A DNA stretch of 64,000 bases from Endobugula sp965225895. Its GTDB lineage: Bacteria > Pseudomonadota > Gammaproteobacteria > Pseudomonadales > Cellvibrionaceae. The stretch's first letter is position 1. Each line of letters opens with the position of its first letter. The DNA lies in contig CBDDBR010000011.1 in the NCBI GenBank assembly GCA_965225895.1, forward strand, positions 992,001-1,056,000. Reading direction: 5' to 3'. Below are positions 8,885-18,511 of the stretch, piece by piece. The notes beneath the pieces were generated by a model. The model ran no database searches. It was not told the origin of the DNA and was given only the letters and a program-made list of their open reading frames with translations. Both the position numbers and the translations under genes were made by a program.

Positions 8885-9265
8885 TTACACACGATCAAAT
8901 ATTTTTTCAATTTTTTCCTTTAATGCCTGCGCAGTAAATGGTTTTACCACATAGCCATTAACACCTGCCTGAGCGGCCTCAACAATTTGGTCTTTCTTTG
9001 CTTCAGCGGTAACCATTAAGGTCGGTAAATTAGCTAATTTATCGTCTGCTCTTACCTCTTTTAATAGATCAATACCTGTCATGCCAGGCATATTCCAATC
9101 TGTCACCAAGAAGTCAAAATCGCCCCCCTTCAACATGGGTAGCGCAGTTAAACCATCATCTGCTTCAGCAGTGTTAGTAAAACCTAAATCTCTCAATAAG
9201 TTTTTAATAATTCTTCGCATTGTCGAAAAATCATCCACTATGAGTATTTTCATATTCTTGTCCAA
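8885..9265 (-). CDS. cheY: Chemotaxis response regulator CheY
   Basis: The 126-residue single receiver domain has acidic pocket Asp11-Asp12, phospho-acceptor Asp56 (LVTDWNMPG), Thr86 and Lys108 (VVKPF). Phosphorylated by CheA, it binds FliM at the motor switch. The start is unusual: GGAGG at about 9271-9275 is 5 nt from a TTG codon at 9265 but 17 nt from the internal ATG at 9253, so TTG is the likely start, giving MDKNMKIL. The MDKNMKIL N-terminus resembles what I recall for Vibrio CheY. It is the first gene of the cheYZAB run, downstream of fliA. Confidence 0.96.
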   Translation of the reverse strand: MDKNMKILIVDDFSTMRRIIKNLLRDLGFTNTAEADDGLTALPMLKGGDFDFLVTDWNMPGMTGIDLLKEVRADDKLANLPTLMVTAEAKKDQIVEAAQAGVNGYVVKPFTAQALKEKIEKIFDRV

Positions 9266-9378
9266 TGTAACCTCCAGATACTCTCTAATACGCTTGTCTA
9301 TTTACAGTCTAGACCTTGTTTCTGATGTAGCCAGTCAAAATAAAAAATAACTTAACTAATTCATATAAATGGATTTTT

Positions 9379-10125
9379 CTACCAATCTTTTAATTTTGAC
9401 CGCAGTCTTAAAGCCGCCTGACTATGTATTTGGCTGACTCGTGACTCACTCACGCCTAAAATTTGACCAATTTCTTTTAAATTAAGCTCTTCATCGTAGT
9501 ACAGCGATAGCACGAGTTTTTCTCGCTCGGGTAAGTTATCTATTGCCGTTACAAGCGATGCCTTTAAGGCTTGCCCTTGCACACTGTCATAAGGTTTTGC
9601 AAAGCTAGTAGACGTTTCATGATCTTCTACCGCACTGTCTTCACCAAACAAGGTGTCTTCAATACTAAACAAACGTCCTGCCGTAGCATCTTTAGACATT
9701 AAGTAATATTCACTTAATTCAATATCCATTGCTTCTGCTACTTCTGCATCTTTAACATCACGCCCTAATTTGGCTTCGAGATGAGAAATGGTTTCACTAA
9801 TTTTTCTGGCATTACGATGCACCGAACGTGGCACCCAATCGCCTTTACGAATTTCATCAACAATAGCACCACGAATACGAATGCCTGCATAGGTTTCAAA
9901 ACTAGCACCGCGAGAGGCATCATATTTTTTTGACGCTTCTATCAAGCCGATCATGCCTGACTGAATTAAATCGTCTACCTGTACACTAGCTGGCATTTTA
10001 GCCACCATATGCTGGGCAATACGCTTCACTAAATCAGCATAATCTTCGATCTTTATATCGACCGATATGTCTTGGGCAACTCCATGAGCTTGTTCATATA
10101 GCCCAATGCCTTCACTTGCTATCAT
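9379..10125 (-). CDS. fliA: Flagellar sigma factor sigma-28 (FliA)
   Basis: The 248-residue sigma factor has region 2 (about 30-100, with LIQSGMIGLIEASKKYD and YAGIRIRGAIVDEIRK), region 3 and a C-terminal region 4 helix-turn-helix (LKEIGQILGVSESRVSQIHSQA). In the FliA family it transcribes late flagellar and chemotaxis genes and is held inactive by FlgM until the hook is complete. The length matches the family (about 240). It starts 23 bp after the fleN stop and ends 113 bp before cheY, in the conserved flhA-flhF-fleN-fliA order. Confidence 0.97.
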   Translation of the reverse strand: MIASEGIGLYEQAHGVAQDISVDIKIEDYADLVKRIAQHMVAKMPASVQVDDLIQSGMIGLIEASKKYDASRGASFETYAGIRIRGAIVDEIRKGDWVPRSVHRNARKISETISHLEAKLGRDVKDAEVAEAMDIELSEYYLMSKDATAGRLFSIEDTLFGEDSAVEDHETSTSFAKPYDSVQGQALKASLVTAIDNLPEREKLVLSLYYDEELNLKEIGQILGVSESRVSQIHSQAALRLRSKLKDW

Positions 10126-10148
10126 TAATGTAAATCCTTAAAAAACAA

Positions 10149-10988
10149 CTAGGGACTACTAGAAACCTGTGCGGCACTATGAGATTGCTGCAATAAGTTT
10201 TCTACAAAAAATTCTAAATGTCCTCTAGGAGAGGAAGAAATTGGCCACTCATCAATTTTTGTGGCTATTTGTCGATAGGCTTGAGAAGCCTTACATTGCG
10301 GTGCATTTTCTATTACGGCTTTTTGCTTTTGAACCGCTTTACGAACATTTTCATCAAAAGGAACTGCACCCACATACTGCATAGTGACATCCAAAAAACG
10401 TTCACACACATGACTTAATTTTTCAAATAATCGACGCCCTTCTTTCACGCTCATCACCATATTGGCAATCACACGAAAGCGCACCAAACCATATTCTTTA
10501 TTGAGTAATTTAATCAAAGCATATGCATCAGTAATTGATGAAGGTTCATCACAGACCACAACAACAACCTCTTGTGCAGCACGTACAAAACTGACTACGG
10601 TATCCGAAATACCTGCTGCGGTATCAATAACTAATACATCTAATTGTTCGCTCAAATCACTAAAAGCTTGAATCATAGCGCCATGCTGTTGCGCATTTAG
10701 CGAGGCCATGTGCTGAACACCTGAGGCTGCGGGTACAATACGAATACCCCCAGGGCCACGAATTAATATATCGTTTAAATCACATTCGCCCGACAGTACA
10801 TCTGCGATTGTTTTATCGGCTCTTATGCCCAGTAATACATCAATATTTGCTAACCCTAAATCAGCATCTAATAAAACCACTCGACGTCTCATATTGGCTA
10901 AAGCAATGCTAATATTGACGGAGACATTACTTTTGCCTACACCGCCTTTACCGCCTGTCACTGCTATAACTTGAACTGGATGACTCAT
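10149..10988 (-). CDS. fleN: Flagellar number regulator FleN/FlhG (MinD-like ATPase)
   Basis: The 279-residue MinD-family ATPase has a deviant Walker A GGKGGVGKSN at residues 12-21, Walker A' VLLDADLGLANID and Walker B VLVIDTAAG. The C-terminus is variable. FleN/FlhG limits the number of polar flagella, antagonises the FleQ/FlrA master activator and stimulates FlhF GTP hydrolysis. It sits in the standard place between flhF and fliA. The 152-bp gap from flhF is longer than most in this cluster; no sigma-54 site was found in it. Confidence 0.95.
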   Translation of the reverse strand: MSHPVQVIAVTGGKGGVGKSNVSVNISIALANMRRRVVLLDADLGLANIDVLLGIRADKTIADVLSGECDLNDILIRGPGGIRIVPAASGVQHMASLNAQQHGAMIQAFSDLSEQLDVLVIDTAAGISDTVVSFVRAAQEVVVVVCDEPSSITDAYALIKLLNKEYGLVRFRVIANMVMSVKEGRRLFEKLSHVCERFLDVTMQYVGAVPFDENVRKAVQKQKAVIENAPQCKASQAYRQIATKIDEWPISSSPRGHLEFFVENLLQQSHSAAQVSSSP

Positions 10989-11140
10989 TAGTTATGTAAC
11001 TCCTCTACTGCATAGCGCGTCACTCTAAATGGCGCTATATCGGTATGCTATGAAATGAGTATAGATGCTTTCTGAAATATCGCTTGTTATCTATAAGGGA
11101 TTGTTCAGCCACACTTTTATTGATGTAAATTAAAATGCGT

Positions 11141-12625
11141 TTATATACTCTGTTGTTCTAATAACTTATTTTTACGCTGTTGTTTAACCATATTAACGGC
11201 ACGCGTAATTAACTGTGGGGGGTTGCTAACAGACAAATCTTTAGGTACTGACTGCCCATCAGTGGTATATGAGAGCGGTAAATGCTGTTCATACAATACA
11301 CCAAGGGCATCACCTAAATTAGCGCACTCATCTAATTTTGTAAGAACACAACTGTGTAAACCCGCTAAACGATAACTGTGTAATGAGGCTTTAAGCATTT
11401 GGTACTGGCTATTTGCAGACAGTACCAACATATTATTAACCTGTTTACATTCACGTAATATGTGTAAATGCTGTTTCAGCAAGGGGTCGTTATATCCCAT
11501 ACCCGGTGTATCAATTAACACTAATGAGTGATGACGACACTCGCTAATATATCGCGGCAGCTCTTGTAGGTTTTCAATAACTTTTACGGTGACATTAAGA
11601 ATTTTTGCTAATGACTGCAATTGATTATGTGCCGCAATACGATACGTATCTGTGGTGAGTAATACCACATTATTAGATCCGTGCTCCATCACATAGCGTG
11701 CCGCTAATTTTGCAATGGTGGTTGTTTTACCTACCCCTGTTGTACCTAAAAAGCTATAAATACCGCCCTTAGCAATAGGATCTGAGACATCGCTCGGTAT
11801 TTTTTTCGTCAATTCGGCCATTACATGTGTCCACAATAATTGTTTGTTATTGATCGGCATATTATTGTCTTTGATCGAGGCAATTAATTGGTCATTACAG
11901 GCATTAGGCAGCCCCATGAGTTCTAGCTGATATCTAATTTCAGAGACAACTGGTATCGTGTTTTTATCATTAATAGCGGGTGTAGTTGTTGCGGTCATCG
12001 CCGCTGAAGATACATTGGTATGAGATAAAGATTCAATATATTGACGCTCTTGTGTTTCGGCCATTTGCATTAATTGCACTTCTAAAGTGTCTCGCATTTC
12101 AGCAATTTCATGATGCAAACGCTTAATTTCTTCATTATCTACTGCAGACTGTACAGGTTTATTATTCACTGCTCCCAATTGAGGATTTACTACAGCTTGT
12201 TTAACAGGAGAAGATACAGGCTCATTGCTCGGTTGATTTGCCCATTCGCCAATGGTCATATTCTCTGCCTTACGAGACGCCAACATTTTTCTATTGGCTA
12301 TATCCATCTCTTCCGCTAATTGCTGTTTTGTTTTACCCGATGCAATACCGACAGACTGTGTACCATTAACAGGCACATCAGGCATAGCGGTAGAAGTAAA
12401 GCGAGAAGCGGCATTGGCAATATTTTGTTGGTGCGGCGATACTGGCATGGTAGAAAGATCATGGTTTTCTACCATGCTTTGAAATGCTGTTTCTAACGAG
12501 GCTACTATTTCTACCCCGCGAGAGGTACGCTCGGTAGACACGATCATGGCATCTTCACCAAATTCTTCTTTCACCATATCAAGTGCGCGACGCATATCTG
12601 CAGCAACAAAACGTTTAGCTTGCAT
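11141..12625 (-). CDS. flhF: SRP-family GTPase FlhF, flagellar placement
   Basis: The 494-residue protein has a basic N-terminal B domain (MQAKRFVAADMRRALDMV), a long poorly conserved linker (about 50-220) with a heptad-like stretch near 165-195, and a C-terminal NG GTPase core with P-loop GTTGVGKTT at about 294-302, LTTDTYRIAA and LIDTPGMGY. FlhF marks the pole where the flagellum is built and helps recruit FliF. The order flhA-flhF-fleN is conserved in polar flagellates. It starts 36 bp after the flhA stop. Confidence 0.96.
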   Translation of the reverse strand: MQAKRFVAADMRRALDMVKEEFGEDAMIVSTERTSRGVEIVASLETAFQSMVENHDLSTMPVSPHQQNIANAASRFTSTAMPDVPVNGTQSVGIASGKTKQQLAEEMDIANRKMLASRKAENMTIGEWANQPSNEPVSSPVKQAVVNPQLGAVNNKPVQSAVDNEEIKRLHHEIAEMRDTLEVQLMQMAETQERQYIESLSHTNVSSAAMTATTTPAINDKNTIPVVSEIRYQLELMGLPNACNDQLIASIKDNNMPINNKQLLWTHVMAELTKKIPSDVSDPIAKGGIYSFLGTTGVGKTTTIAKLAARYVMEHGSNNVVLLTTDTYRIAAHNQLQSLAKILNVTVKVIENLQELPRYISECRHHSLVLIDTPGMGYNDPLLKQHLHILRECKQVNNMLVLSANSQYQMLKASLHSYRLAGLHSCVLTKLDECANLGDALGVLYEQHLPLSYTTDGQSVPKDLSVSNPPQLITRAVNMVKQQRKNKLLEQQSI

Positions 12626-12661
12626 GTTGACATTCCTCTATTAATTTGGCCCATTCAGTAG

Positions 12662-14869
12662 TCATTTGTCAGCACCAATCGATGCTTCAATCACTAGCTG
12701 TTTATTATCTGGCACTTCATTAAATGCCATGACGTGTATGTCAGGAATAAATAAACGAATAAATTTAGATAATACTAATCGTATTGGCGCGGCAACTAAT
12801 AAAATAAGTGGCTTGCCTTCTATTTCTAATTTACTCGATGCGGCAAGTAATGAACTCTGTAATTTTTCGGCCATCATTGGTTCTATAAATGCACTTTCAC
12901 TAGCGCCAGAATTTTGTGCTTGCTCAGTAGACTTTAGCAACAACTGTTCCAAATTTGGATCTAAGGTCATAACAGGTAACGACAAATCATTACCGACAAT
13001 GCTTTGAACGATTTGTCGTGATAGTGCTTGGCGACAAGATGCGGTTAATAACTCATCATTTTGACTTTGCCCTGCCCCTGTAATGGCTTCGGCAATGGTT
13101 CTAAAATCACGGATAGAGACTTTTTCACGCAAGAGGTTTTGTAAAACTTTGCGTAAAATATTTATAGATACCGTATTAGGTGTGAGCTCTTCAACAAGTT
13201 TTGGCGAGCTCTTGGCGAGATTATCTAATAACTGTTGAACATCTTCGTGACCTAGCATTTCATCGCAATGTTTTTGCATAATTTGATTAAGGTGCGTCGC
13301 AATCACTGTACTCACATCCACCACGGTATACCCTAAAGATTGCGCTTTATCTTTTAAGTGAGAGTCTACCCATATAGCCTCTAATCCAAATGCAGGGTCT
13401 TTAGTCACCTCACCTTCGAGAGAGCCAAATACTTGCCCTGGATTAATGGCTAAGTCTTTATCTAAATACACTTCAGACTCACCCAAATTGACGCCCATTA
13501 AAGTAATGCGATATTGATTGGGTAATAAATCGAGGTTATCGCGAATATGTACCGTAGGAATAAGAAAGCCGACATCTTGTGACAATTTTTTTCTAACACC
13601 CTTAATACGCCCTAACAATTCACCACTTTGTGATTTATCAACTAAAGGAATTAATCGGTAACCTACTTCTAAACCCACAATATCAATGGGCATCACATCA
13701 TCCCAGCTAATATCTGCTGGCTCTGCATTATTATGACTTTCTAATGCGGGTAACTGATTGTTCAATGGCGCAGATGAAGAGGATAATGGCGCAGTGGTAG
13801 TATTTGTAGCAGAACCCTGAGTAGCACCTGCAACTTCTTCAACGGTACCTTGTTGATTACGTCGATGAATAATATATGCCAAGCCCCCACACGTTGCAGA
13901 TAAACCAAGAAAAGCCACATGCGGCATACCGGGAATAACACCCATTAAAAATAAAATACCCGCGGATATACCCAGTGCTTTGGGTGTATCAAACATTTGA
14001 CGCATGACTTGCGCGCGCATATCTTCGGAGCTATTAACTCTCGTCACCATAATGGCTGCAGATACAGATAATAATAGCGAAGGGATTTGTGCAACTAAAC
14101 CATCACCAATGGTTAATAAAATATATTTTTCAATGGCATCACTAAATTCAAGGTCGTGCTGCATCATGCCTACGCCAAGGCCACCAATCACATTAATAAT
14201 AAGAATTAAAATACCAGCAACCGCATCACCACGAACAAATTTACTCGCACCGTCCATTGCACCGTAAAAATCTGCCTCACTCGATACGTCTTGGCGGCGC
14301 TGTTTGGCTTCATCTTGATCAATAATGCCTGCATTTAAATCCGCATCAATAGCCATTTGTTTACCCGGCATAGCATCTAACGTGAATCGCGCACTAACCT
14401 CTGATATACGCCCTGCACCTTTTGTAACTACCACAAAGTTAATAATCAGTAGAATAAGAAATATCACTAAACCTACGGCGTAATTACCACCAATTACAAC
14501 CTCACCGAAAGATTCAATAACCTTACCCGCAGCATCACCACCGTTATGCCCTTCTAATAAAACGACACGTGTCGATGCCACGTTTAAGGCTAAACGTAGC
14601 AATGTGGCGAGTAATAAAATGGTAGGAAATACTGCAAAATCTAAAGGGCGTAATGAATACACACCAACCAATAACACCACTATAGACAGTGCGATATTAA
14701 ACGAAAAAAACACATCCAATAAAAATGCTGGCAAGGGTAAAATCATCATTCCCAACAGCATGAGTAGCATAATGGGAATACCCAAATTATCACTACCAAT
14801 GGAACGTACATTTTTGATCATGTCACCACGATCAGGAAAGGTTAAATTATTAGCAAACGGTAACTGCAT
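12662..14869 (-). CDS. flhA: Flagellar type III export gate protein FlhA
   Basis: The 735-residue protein has about eight N-terminal membrane helices (to about residue 330) and a large cytoplasmic domain (about 390-730) that docks export chaperones. The FHIPEP-family cytoplasmic loop is clear: FTLDAMPGKQMAID and RRQDVSSEADFYGAMDGA. With FlhB, FliP, FliQ and FliR it forms the export gate. A Ser/Thr/Asn-rich linker near 345-375 (TTTAPLSSSSAPLNN) separates the two halves. The length is slightly above the usual 690-700 because of this linker. A good sigma-54 promoter lies 44-60 bp upstream, so flhA probably heads the flhA-flhF-fleN-fliA unit. Confidence 0.98.
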   Translation of the reverse strand: MQLPFANNLTFPDRGDMIKNVRSIGSDNLGIPIMLLMLLGMMILPLPAFLLDVFFSFNIALSIVVLLVGVYSLRPLDFAVFPTILLLATLLRLALNVASTRVVLLEGHNGGDAAGKVIESFGEVVIGGNYAVGLVIFLILLIINFVVVTKGAGRISEVSARFTLDAMPGKQMAIDADLNAGIIDQDEAKQRRQDVSSEADFYGAMDGASKFVRGDAVAGILILIINVIGGLGVGMMQHDLEFSDAIEKYILLTIGDGLVAQIPSLLLSVSAAIMVTRVNSSEDMRAQVMRQMFDTPKALGISAGILFLMGVIPGMPHVAFLGLSATCGGLAYIIHRRNQQGTVEEVAGATQGSATNTTTAPLSSSSAPLNNQLPALESHNNAEPADISWDDVMPIDIVGLEVGYRLIPLVDKSQSGELLGRIKGVRKKLSQDVGFLIPTVHIRDNLDLLPNQYRITLMGVNLGESEVYLDKDLAINPGQVFGSLEGEVTKDPAFGLEAIWVDSHLKDKAQSLGYTVVDVSTVIATHLNQIMQKHCDEMLGHEDVQQLLDNLAKSSPKLVEELTPNTVSINILRKVLQNLLREKVSIRDFRTIAEAITGAGQSQNDELLTASCRQALSRQIVQSIVGNDLSLPVMTLDPNLEQLLLKSTEQAQNSGASESAFIEPMMAEKLQSSLLAASSKLEIEGKPLILLVAAPIRLVLSKFIRLFIPDIHVMAFNEVPDNKQLVIEASIGADK

Positions 14870-14912
14870 GAAGTGTCGCTTTATTGGCAGATGAATATAT
14901 ATCTATAAACAT

Positions 14913-14929
14913 GGCAAAAATTATGCCTA
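14913..14929 (-). promoter_or_regulatory. Sigma-54 promoter of flhA
   Basis: On the minus strand the sequence reads TTAGGCATAATTTTTGCCAT. GG (14926-14927) and GC (14914-14915) are separated by exactly 10 bp. The core matches the TGGCAC-N5-TTGC consensus except for A before GG and C after GC. The predicted start near 14902 leaves a leader of about 33 nt before the flhA ATG. Confidence 0.75.
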
Positions 14930-14964
14930 AAGCGTATTCGGTGATAATTAATCGTTAAGAAACA

Positions 14965-16098
14965 TTAATCGAATTGAAAGTTTTCAGGAACATCAACAGA
15001 ATATGGGAATGTAGGACGCTTTGCCAATCCCTGTTTGAAATGACGTAACTGAAAAACATAAGCCAATACTTTTGCAACAGCAATATATAGATCCTTTGGC
15101 ACCTCATCATCAATATTGGTGGTGTGATAAATGGCACGTGACAATGCGGGAGACTCAACGATATCGATACTGTGTTTACTGGCAACATCTCGAATTCTAA
15201 ATGCAGCATGATCAACCCCTTTTGCTACCACGATAGGTGTTTCCATTAGGTCGGGTTTGTATTTAATCGCTACAGAATAATGGGTGGGGTTGGTAATAAT
15301 CACATCGGCTTCGGGCACAGCATCCATCATTTTTCGGTTAGCTACTTCTTGCTGTAACTGTCTAATTTTACCTTTAACTTCGGGCTTCCCTTCCGAATCT
15401 TTCATTTCATCTTTGACTTCTTGAAACGTCATTTTTAATTTTTTAACGTTTTCCATTATTTGTACTGGAATATCTACCATCGCAATAATAATAGTCACTA
15501 ACGATAAAAAAATAGCGGCCCATGCGCCAATTAACATTGAGTGAATAATACTGGTGTATAAATCTTCGTATGCAAGAGCAAGTAGTTGCCCTTGCATACT
15601 TTTTAATAAAAACACCGATAAGGCCAAAATTAATACCACCTTACCTAGCGCTTTCCCTAGTTCAATAAGTGACTTCATGGAAAACATACGTTTTACCCCT
15701 TCCAAGGGGTTCATGCGGCTCATTTTTGGCGCTAATGATTTAGTGCTAAACAACCAACCCCCTAAGGCCACAGGCCCCGCCACGGCAGCAATCAACAACA
15801 CTGCAAAAATGGGAATTAAGCCTATAAAAGCAGAATAAATGGACGCCCCTAAACGATTAAACATAATCGCTGGATCAAAGATAGCTTCTCTAGAGATCGT
15901 AAAATTAATGCGGGCAATATTAATAATTTTTTCAGAAAGAAATTCACCAAACCATAATAATGCAAAAGAACCAACCACTAATACTGCTGTAGTGGTTAGT
16001 TCTTTCGATCGGGGAACTTGGCCGTCTTCTTTTGCTTTATCGAGTTTTTTGGGCGTGGGTTCTTCGGTTTTTTCTTGACTCTGATCATTTTCAGACAT
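14965..16098 (-). CDS. flhB: Flagellar export switch protein FlhB
   Basis: The 377-residue protein has four membrane helices in the first 215 residues and a cytoplasmic tail carrying the autocleavage site NPTH at residues 270-273 (VIITNPTHYSVAIKY). Cleavage between Asn and Pro switches export from hook-rod to filament substrates. The charged N-terminus (EKTEEPTPKKLDKA) is typical. It ends the fliL-to-flhB run, 17 bp after fliR. A 95-bp gap with the sigma-54 promoter of flhA follows. Confidence 0.98.
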   Translation of the reverse strand: MSENDQSQEKTEEPTPKKLDKAKEDGQVPRSKELTTTAVLVVGSFALLWFGEFLSEKIINIARINFTISREAIFDPAIMFNRLGASIYSAFIGLIPIFAVLLIAAVAGPVALGGWLFSTKSLAPKMSRMNPLEGVKRMFSMKSLIELGKALGKVVLILALSVFLLKSMQGQLLALAYEDLYTSIIHSMLIGAWAAIFLSLVTIIIAMVDIPVQIMENVKKLKMTFQEVKDEMKDSEGKPEVKGKIRQLQQEVANRKMMDAVPEADVIITNPTHYSVAIKYKPDLMETPIVVAKGVDHAAFRIRDVASKHSIDIVESPALSRAIYHTTNIDDEVPKDLYIAVAKVLAYVFQLRHFKQGLAKRPTFPYSVDVPENFQFD

Positions 16099-16115
16099 GA
16101 CCTACTCCCCCTCTA

Positions 16116-16892
16116 TTAGTTATCGTTCAATAGCTTGACAGTAAACTGAAAGCCTTGATCTATATGTTCTTCAAACGAGGTTAAAAATGCAGGAAAACCC
16201 ACCCACATGATCATCAAACCAAACAGTAATGTCACAGGAAAGCCCACTGCAAAAATATTCATTTGCGGTGCAGATCGGCTCATTACACCAAAAGCAATAT
16301 TAACGACTAACAAAGCAGTTAACACAGGCAATGATATTGTTAATGCACTGCCAAACATCCAGCCCCCTAAATCAACAATCTTATACAAACTACTTGCACT
16401 TAATCCTGTATGACCAATGGGTAACATTGTGAAACTATCAACAATGATTTGTATTAGCACCAAATGACCATTAATGCTGAGAAAAAGTAATGTGGTCGTT
16501 AATAAATAAAATTGGGAAACAATGGTGACACTAACACCGCTTGACGGATCATTCATAGAAGCAAAACCAAGACCTAACTTCATTGCAATGTATTGCCCCG
16601 CCAAAACAAATAATTGAAATACTACCTGAAAAATAAATGCGAGTGACACGCCAATCAATACTTGCTGTAAAACAATAAGCATCATTGAAAAGTCAATACC
16701 CGACAACGGGGTATGATTTGGCAATAAAGGCGCAACAATAAGCGTAACAGCGACAGACAAGACCAAACGTACGCGAGCAGATACTACTTGTGTACCAAAA
16801 ATTGGCGCTGCCATAAAAAAAGCAGCTATACGTATTAAAGGCAAAAAATACTGGCTAACCATGGTTATTAATTGTGTATCAGAAAAAACCAC
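16116..16892 (-). CDS. fliR: Flagellar export gate protein FliR
   Basis: The 258-residue membrane protein has about six hydrophobic helices and the FliR-family stretches LIRIAAFFMAAPIFG and GQYIAMKLGLGFASMNDP. It is part of the FliPQR core of the flagellar type III export gate. The frame begins with GTG at 16892, preceded by GAGAGGG at suitable distance, so GTG is the likely start. It lies 22 bp after fliQ. Confidence 0.96.
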   Translation of the reverse strand: MVFSDTQLITMVSQYFLPLIRIAAFFMAAPIFGTQVVSARVRLVLSVAVTLIVAPLLPNHTPLSGIDFSMMLIVLQQVLIGVSLAFIFQVVFQLFVLAGQYIAMKLGLGFASMNDPSSGVSVTIVSQFYLLTTTLLFLSINGHLVLIQIIVDSFTMLPIGHTGLSASSLYKIVDLGGWMFGSALTISLPVLTALLVVNIAFGVMSRSAPQMNIFAVGFPVTLLFGLMIMWVGFPAFLTSFEEHIDQGFQFTVKLLNDN

Positions 16893-16914
16893 ATTGCGCC
16901 CTCTCTACCAATGA

Positions 16915-17184
16915 TTATCCGATTAATAAAGGAATATTCAAAAATAGATAATGAAATAAATCTGTAAATTCTGTGATCAACCAACCACCTAAAAACATAA
17001 CAGCGGCTAAGGTAACTAATAAACGCGGTAAAAAGCTCAACGTTTGCTCATTAATTTGTGTGGCTGCTTGAAACATACTCACAATAAGCCCCACGATTAA
17101 GCCTGGGCCTACAATTAATGTGACCATCAGTACCACTAAATACAAGGCATCCCCAAATAATTGCATAACGACTTCAGGTGTCAT
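16915..17184 (-). CDS. fliQ: Flagellar export gate protein FliQ
   Basis: The 89-residue protein consists of two hydrophobic helices (about 15-38 and 52-75) around a short polar turn (AATQINEQTLSFLP), exactly the FliQ layout and length. It assembles with FliP and FliR in the export gate. It is 18 bp downstream of fliP and 22 bp upstream of fliR. Confidence 0.97.
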   Translation of the reverse strand: MTPEVVMQLFGDALYLVVLMVTLIVGPGLIVGLIVSMFQAATQINEQTLSFLPRLLVTLAAVMFLGGWLITEFTDLFHYLFLNIPLLIG

Positions 17185-17202
17185 AATAAAACCTCGTCTA
17201 TC

Positions 17203-18006
17203 TTAAGCCCCAAAACTTGCGGCTAAGGTACCCATTAACATCGCCCAACCATCTACCAGTACAAATAACATGATTTTAAATGGCAATGAAATAATTAATG
17301 GCGATAACATCATCATACCCATAGCCATCAAGACACTGGCTACCACTAGGTCAATTACTAAAAAAGGAATAAATAATATAAAACCGATTTGAAAGGCTGT
17401 TTTTAATTCACTGGTAATAAATGAAGGGATAAGCACTGTAATGGGAACGTCTTCTGCTGTATTTACGGATGAAACATTCGCAATATCCATAAATAATTTT
17501 AAATCACTTTCTCGTGTTTGCGCCAACATAAAGCGATGAAATGGCTTACTAATATTATCAATCGCTTCGGCCGAGGTAATTTCTTCTGCTATATACGGTT
17601 GTAATACACTGGTATTCACCTCATCAAATACTGGAGTCATAATAAACAAAGTAAGAAAAAGCGACATACCAATTAATATTTGATTAGATGGTGATTGTTG
17701 TAAACCTAAGGCTTGACGTAAAATCGCAAATACAATGATGATGCGTGTAAACGACGTCATCATTAACAATAATGCAGGAATAAAAGTTAGCGCTGTCATT
17801 ATTGCCAGTATTTGAATACTGACTGAATAATCTTGGCCGCCATTGGTGTTGTCTTTTACTGTCATCGCTTTAAGGTCGGGCAATGCCGACAATGACGATA
17901 AAACCGATGATTCAGTTTCAACTGTTTGTGTTTGTGCCTGTACGCTAATGGAAAAACAGACAATGCCTAGCATTAACATCACATAACATAACGCTCTACG
18001 CATCAC
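17203..18006 (-). CDS. fliP: Flagellar export gate protein FliP
   Basis: The 267-residue protein has a cleavable signal-peptide-like N-terminus (hydrophobic to VQAQTQ at about residue 24), a periplasmic loop and four membrane helices. Family-typical stretches are visible: TSFTRIIIVFAILRQALG and a C-terminal VDLVVASVLMAMGMMM. FliP forms the pentameric core of the export gate. The frame opens with GTG-ATG; either could start translation, with AAGGAA 8 or 11 nt upstream. It overlaps the fliO end by 11 bp, an ordinary coupling overlap. Confidence 0.97.
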   Translation of the reverse strand: MMRRALCYVMLMLGIVCFSISVQAQTQTVETESSVLSSLSALPDLKAMTVKDNTNGGQDYSVSIQILAIMTALTFIPALLLMMTSFTRIIIVFAILRQALGLQQSPSNQILIGMSLFLTLFIMTPVFDEVNTSVLQPYIAEEITSAEAIDNISKPFHRFMLAQTRESDLKLFMDIANVSSVNTAEDVPITVLIPSFITSELKTAFQIGFILFIPFLVIDLVVASVLMAMGMMMLSPLIISLPFKIMLFVLVDGWAMLMGTLAASFGA

Positions 18007-18511
18007 GGTTTTCTTCCTTTGGTATGTTTTTTTTATGGTTATTAGGCGTCGCGTTAACGTTGTTATTGTCAGTAAACGACCCTTTAAGGATGCGGTTCAT
18101 TGTGTGAGTGAAAGAGTCTGTTGACATTGTTATTGTTGATGTAGCATCGTCTTTTATTAATGGAGTATCCAGTGTTTTAATATGCCCCACAAAGCCTGGT
18201 GCAACACCAATAACAATTTGCTCATCACCAACCTGCACCACCAATAATTTTTCTTTAGTCGACAAAGGTAATGATGCTTTAATTTGTAAGGCATGGTTTT
18301 TAGACATATTCATATGCCCCATACGCTTAATAAACCAAGCCAGTAAAAATATAACCACAATAACAATAGCAAGTGAGGCAAAAACTTCTAATACATTCGC
18401 ACTTGGGCTAGGTACACCACTACCAGTTATCGCAGGTGCTGTGTTAACAACGGCTATAACGGGAGTTGATAGACTGTATAAAATAAGTATAAAACAGGGT
18501 TTAATCATCAT
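17996..18511 (-). CDS. fliO: Flagellar export assembly protein FliO
   Basis: The 171-residue protein has a signal-like hydrophobic N-terminus, one membrane helix at about 43-65 (EVFASLAIVIVVIFLLAWF) and a cytoplasmic SH3-like part with the FliO stretch KEKLLVVQVGDEQIVIGV. FliO helps assemble the FliP ring. It is poorly conserved, so the call also rests on its fixed position between fliN and fliP. Its ATG directly follows the fliN stop. Confidence 0.92.
   Translation of the reverse strand: MMIKPCFILILYSLSTPVIAVVNTAPAITGSGVPSPSANVLEVFASLAIVIVVIFLLAWFIKRMGHMNMSKNHALQIKASLPLSTKEKLLVVQVGDEQIVIGVAPGFVGHIKTLDTPLIKDDATSTITMSTDSFTHTMNRILKGSFTDNNNVNATPNNHKKNIPKEENRDA

Noticed and set aside
17996..18006. 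fliO-fliP overlap considered as a frameshift
   Set aside because: Both proteins are full length with normal ends; short overlaps are usual in this operon.
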